From Bacillota bacterium (GTDB lineage Bacteria; Bacillota; Clostridia; Acetivibrionales; DSM-1351), in assembly GCA_023397905.1 (NCBI GenBank), contig JAEWSZ010000196.1, forward strand, positions 1-7,141: 7,141 nt of DNA, read 5' to 3'. The notes under the pieces were generated by a model. The model had not been told where the DNA came from. It ran no database searches and saw only the letters and a list, made by a program, of their open reading frames with translations. Within the stretch, counting starts at the first letter, position 1. Each line of letters begins with the position of its first letter. Position numbers and translations under genes: made by a program. Positions 6,720 to 7,141 of this stretch are shown here, piece by piece.

Positions 6720-6953
6720 ATGGACAGCCTGGAGGACAAAATATCCGGCGAGTACGTTGCTGTTAAGGCAGAAGAAAACGGAGTTACTATTATCGGTTTA
6801 ACGCGAGGAAGGGATACTAAATTTCATCATACCGAAAAGCTTGATAAAGGTGAGTTGCTATTAGCACAATTTACTGAAAATACTTCTGCGATAAAAATTA
6901 GAGGTAAGGCTACTATTTATTGCAGATATGGTACTATTCAAAGTGGTGAATAA
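6720..6953 (+). CDS. mtrB: Tryptophan RNA-binding attenuation protein (TRAP), MtrB
   Basis: TRAP forms an 11-subunit ring that, when loaded with L-tryptophan, wraps leader RNAs carrying about eleven GAG/UAG triplets, stopping transcription or translation of tryptophan genes. The 77-residue product aligns with B. subtilis MtrB (75 residues, from memory) without gaps over the core with an offset of three: IGLTRG at 25-30, DTKFHH at 32-37, EKLDKGE at 39-45, AQFTENTSAIK at 49-59. The RNA-binding Lys-Lys-Arg set is kept as K40, K59 and R61; the threonines around the tryptophan pocket are kept as T28, T33, T52 and T55. It is not preceded by mtrA (folE) as in B. subtilis; dnaE lies upstream instead. 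After the first 12 or so codons it favours ACT (6 of 8 Thr), GGT (5 of 8 Gly) and ATT, unlike dnaE, which may mean later acquisition. No TRAP target leader is in the window. Confidence 0.95.
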   Translation: MDSLEDKISGEYVAVKAEENGVTIIGLTRGRDTKFHHTEKLDKGELLLAQFTENTSAIKIRGKATIYCRYGTIQSGE

Positions 6954-7004
6954 TATTTGAACAACCGTCTGACGTTGGTCAAAGCCACGCGGAGGCGGGG
7001 GGCG

Positions 7005-7022
7005 ATGACGCAGTCAGCGTGA
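7005..7022 (+). other. Possible five-codon leader ORF
   Basis: ATG at 7005 encodes Met-Thr-Gln-Ser-Ala and stops at TGA 7020-7022. GGAGG at 6991-6995 stands nine bases upstream, a good Shine-Dalgarno, which is the only support. The ATG sits at the base of a small hairpin (TGAC 7006-7009 with GTCA 7013-7016). It has no tryptophan codon and could easily be chance. Confidence 0.15.
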
Positions 7023-7056
7023 GTATATGGCGGATTCATTCCGGTATATACGTCAC
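7019..7056 (+). promoter_or_regulatory. Leader hairpin upstream of the last gene
   Basis: GTGA-GTATAT (7019-7028) pairs with ATATAC-G-TCAC (7046-7056, one bulged G), and CGGA (7031-7034) pairs with TCCG (7040-7043) around TTCAT. No T run follows, so it is not a normal terminator. Its base overlaps GCGTG (7017-7021), which can instead pair with CACGC (6986-6990), so two folds compete. I recognise no riboswitch class. Confidence 0.4.
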
Positions 7057-7066
7057 ACTAAAATCG

Positions 7067-7071
7067 AAAGG
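7067..7071 (+). promoter_or_regulatory. Ribosome binding site of the last gene
   Basis: AAAGG lies eight bases before ATG 7080, but fourteen before the second in-frame ATG at 7086, which favours 7080. It sits in the loop of a possible hairpin formed by ACACTA (7055-7060) and TAGTGT (7072-7077). Confidence 0.45.
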
Positions 7072-7079
7072 TAGTGTAG

Positions 7080-7141
7080 ATGATAATGTGGACAGTGGTA
7101 TACATGGCCCAAAGCAAAGAAGTAGCAAATCAGCTGCAGGA
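7080..7141 (+). CDS. N-terminus of a short conserved clostridial protein (3' end outside window)
   Basis: Only 20 full codons are present: MIMWTVVYMAQSKEVANQLQ. From memory, the MWTVVYMA...A..L pattern resembles a family of small proteins in Clostridia, often encoded between dnaE and pfkA. They have an N-terminal beta-alpha unit like the DUF2007 (putative signal-transducing) group and no firmly known function. This placement after dnaE fits that gene order, with mtrB lying between. ATG 7080 is preferred because of the spacing from AAAGG; the family-like start would be ATG 7086. The assignment rests on very few residues. Confidence 0.6.
   Translation, partial: MIMWTVVYMAQSKEVANQLQ

Noticed and set aside
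6954..7079. A known riboswitch (c-di-GMP, T-box, THF, cobalamin and others considered)
   Set aside because: I could not find the conserved core bases of any class I know; only unnamed stems remain, and a covariance-model search was not possible.
6950..7141. A frame without stops running from just after mtrB to the window end
   Set aside because: It has no ATG, and any GTG lacks a placed ribosome binding site. It overlaps the better-supported gene at 7080 in another frame. About 60 open codons in GC-richer DNA are not surprising.

Overview
The window looks like chromosomal housekeeping DNA from a Gram-positive anaerobe of the class Clostridia. The evidence is a SecA with a clostridial-style long NBD2 and SEC-C tail, a DnaE-type polymerase III alpha subunit with a complete N-terminal PHP metal site, GGAGG/GAGGTGG-type ribosome binding sites, TATAAT-type promoters, and a TRAP (MtrB) gene of the kind first known from Bacillus. 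Species cannot be fixed from the sequence alone.

Layout. Positions 1-2064 (+) hold the last 687 codons of secA, whose 5' end lies outside the window. Positions 2065-2249 are an unusual intergenic region. It has an array of degenerate 8-nt units, then an array of degenerate 7-nt units, a strong intrinsic terminator, and a second 7-nt array in the opposite orientation. Positions 2250-2855 (-) encode an unrecognised 201-residue protein with 13 cysteines, convergent with secA. Positions 2856-3089 are a divergent promoter region that also feeds dnaE, with a GC-rich hairpin touching the dnaE ribosome binding site. Positions 3090-6572 (+) are dnaE, starting at TTG. Positions 6573-6719 are a very AT-rich spacer with several TATAAT hexamers. 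Positions 6720-6953 (+) are mtrB, encoding the tryptophan-sensing RNA-binding attenuation protein. Positions 6954-7079 are a GC-richer leader with overlapping possible RNA hairpins. The start of a further short gene runs off the end from 7080.

How the genes relate. SecA (protein export), DnaE (DNA synthesis) and TRAP (tryptophan gene control) do not form one pathway. dnaE, mtrB and the truncated last gene are co-directional and may be co-transcribed, since no convincing terminator separates them. mtrB differs from dnaE in codon choice and lies in AT-rich surroundings, so it may be a later arrival in this gene order.

Main points for a second look: (1) the two inverted heptamer arrays around the secA terminator; (2) single-residue departures from otherwise near-invariant motifs, Ser for the fourth zinc ligand of SecA and Tyr for the first Asp of the DnaE PDxDxDF motif; (3) the cysteine-rich orphan protein; (4) the structured leader between mtrB and the next gene. 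I found no CRISPR array, tRNA, rRNA, insertion sequence or clear riboswitch. I see no convincing case for a wholly new multi-gene system.
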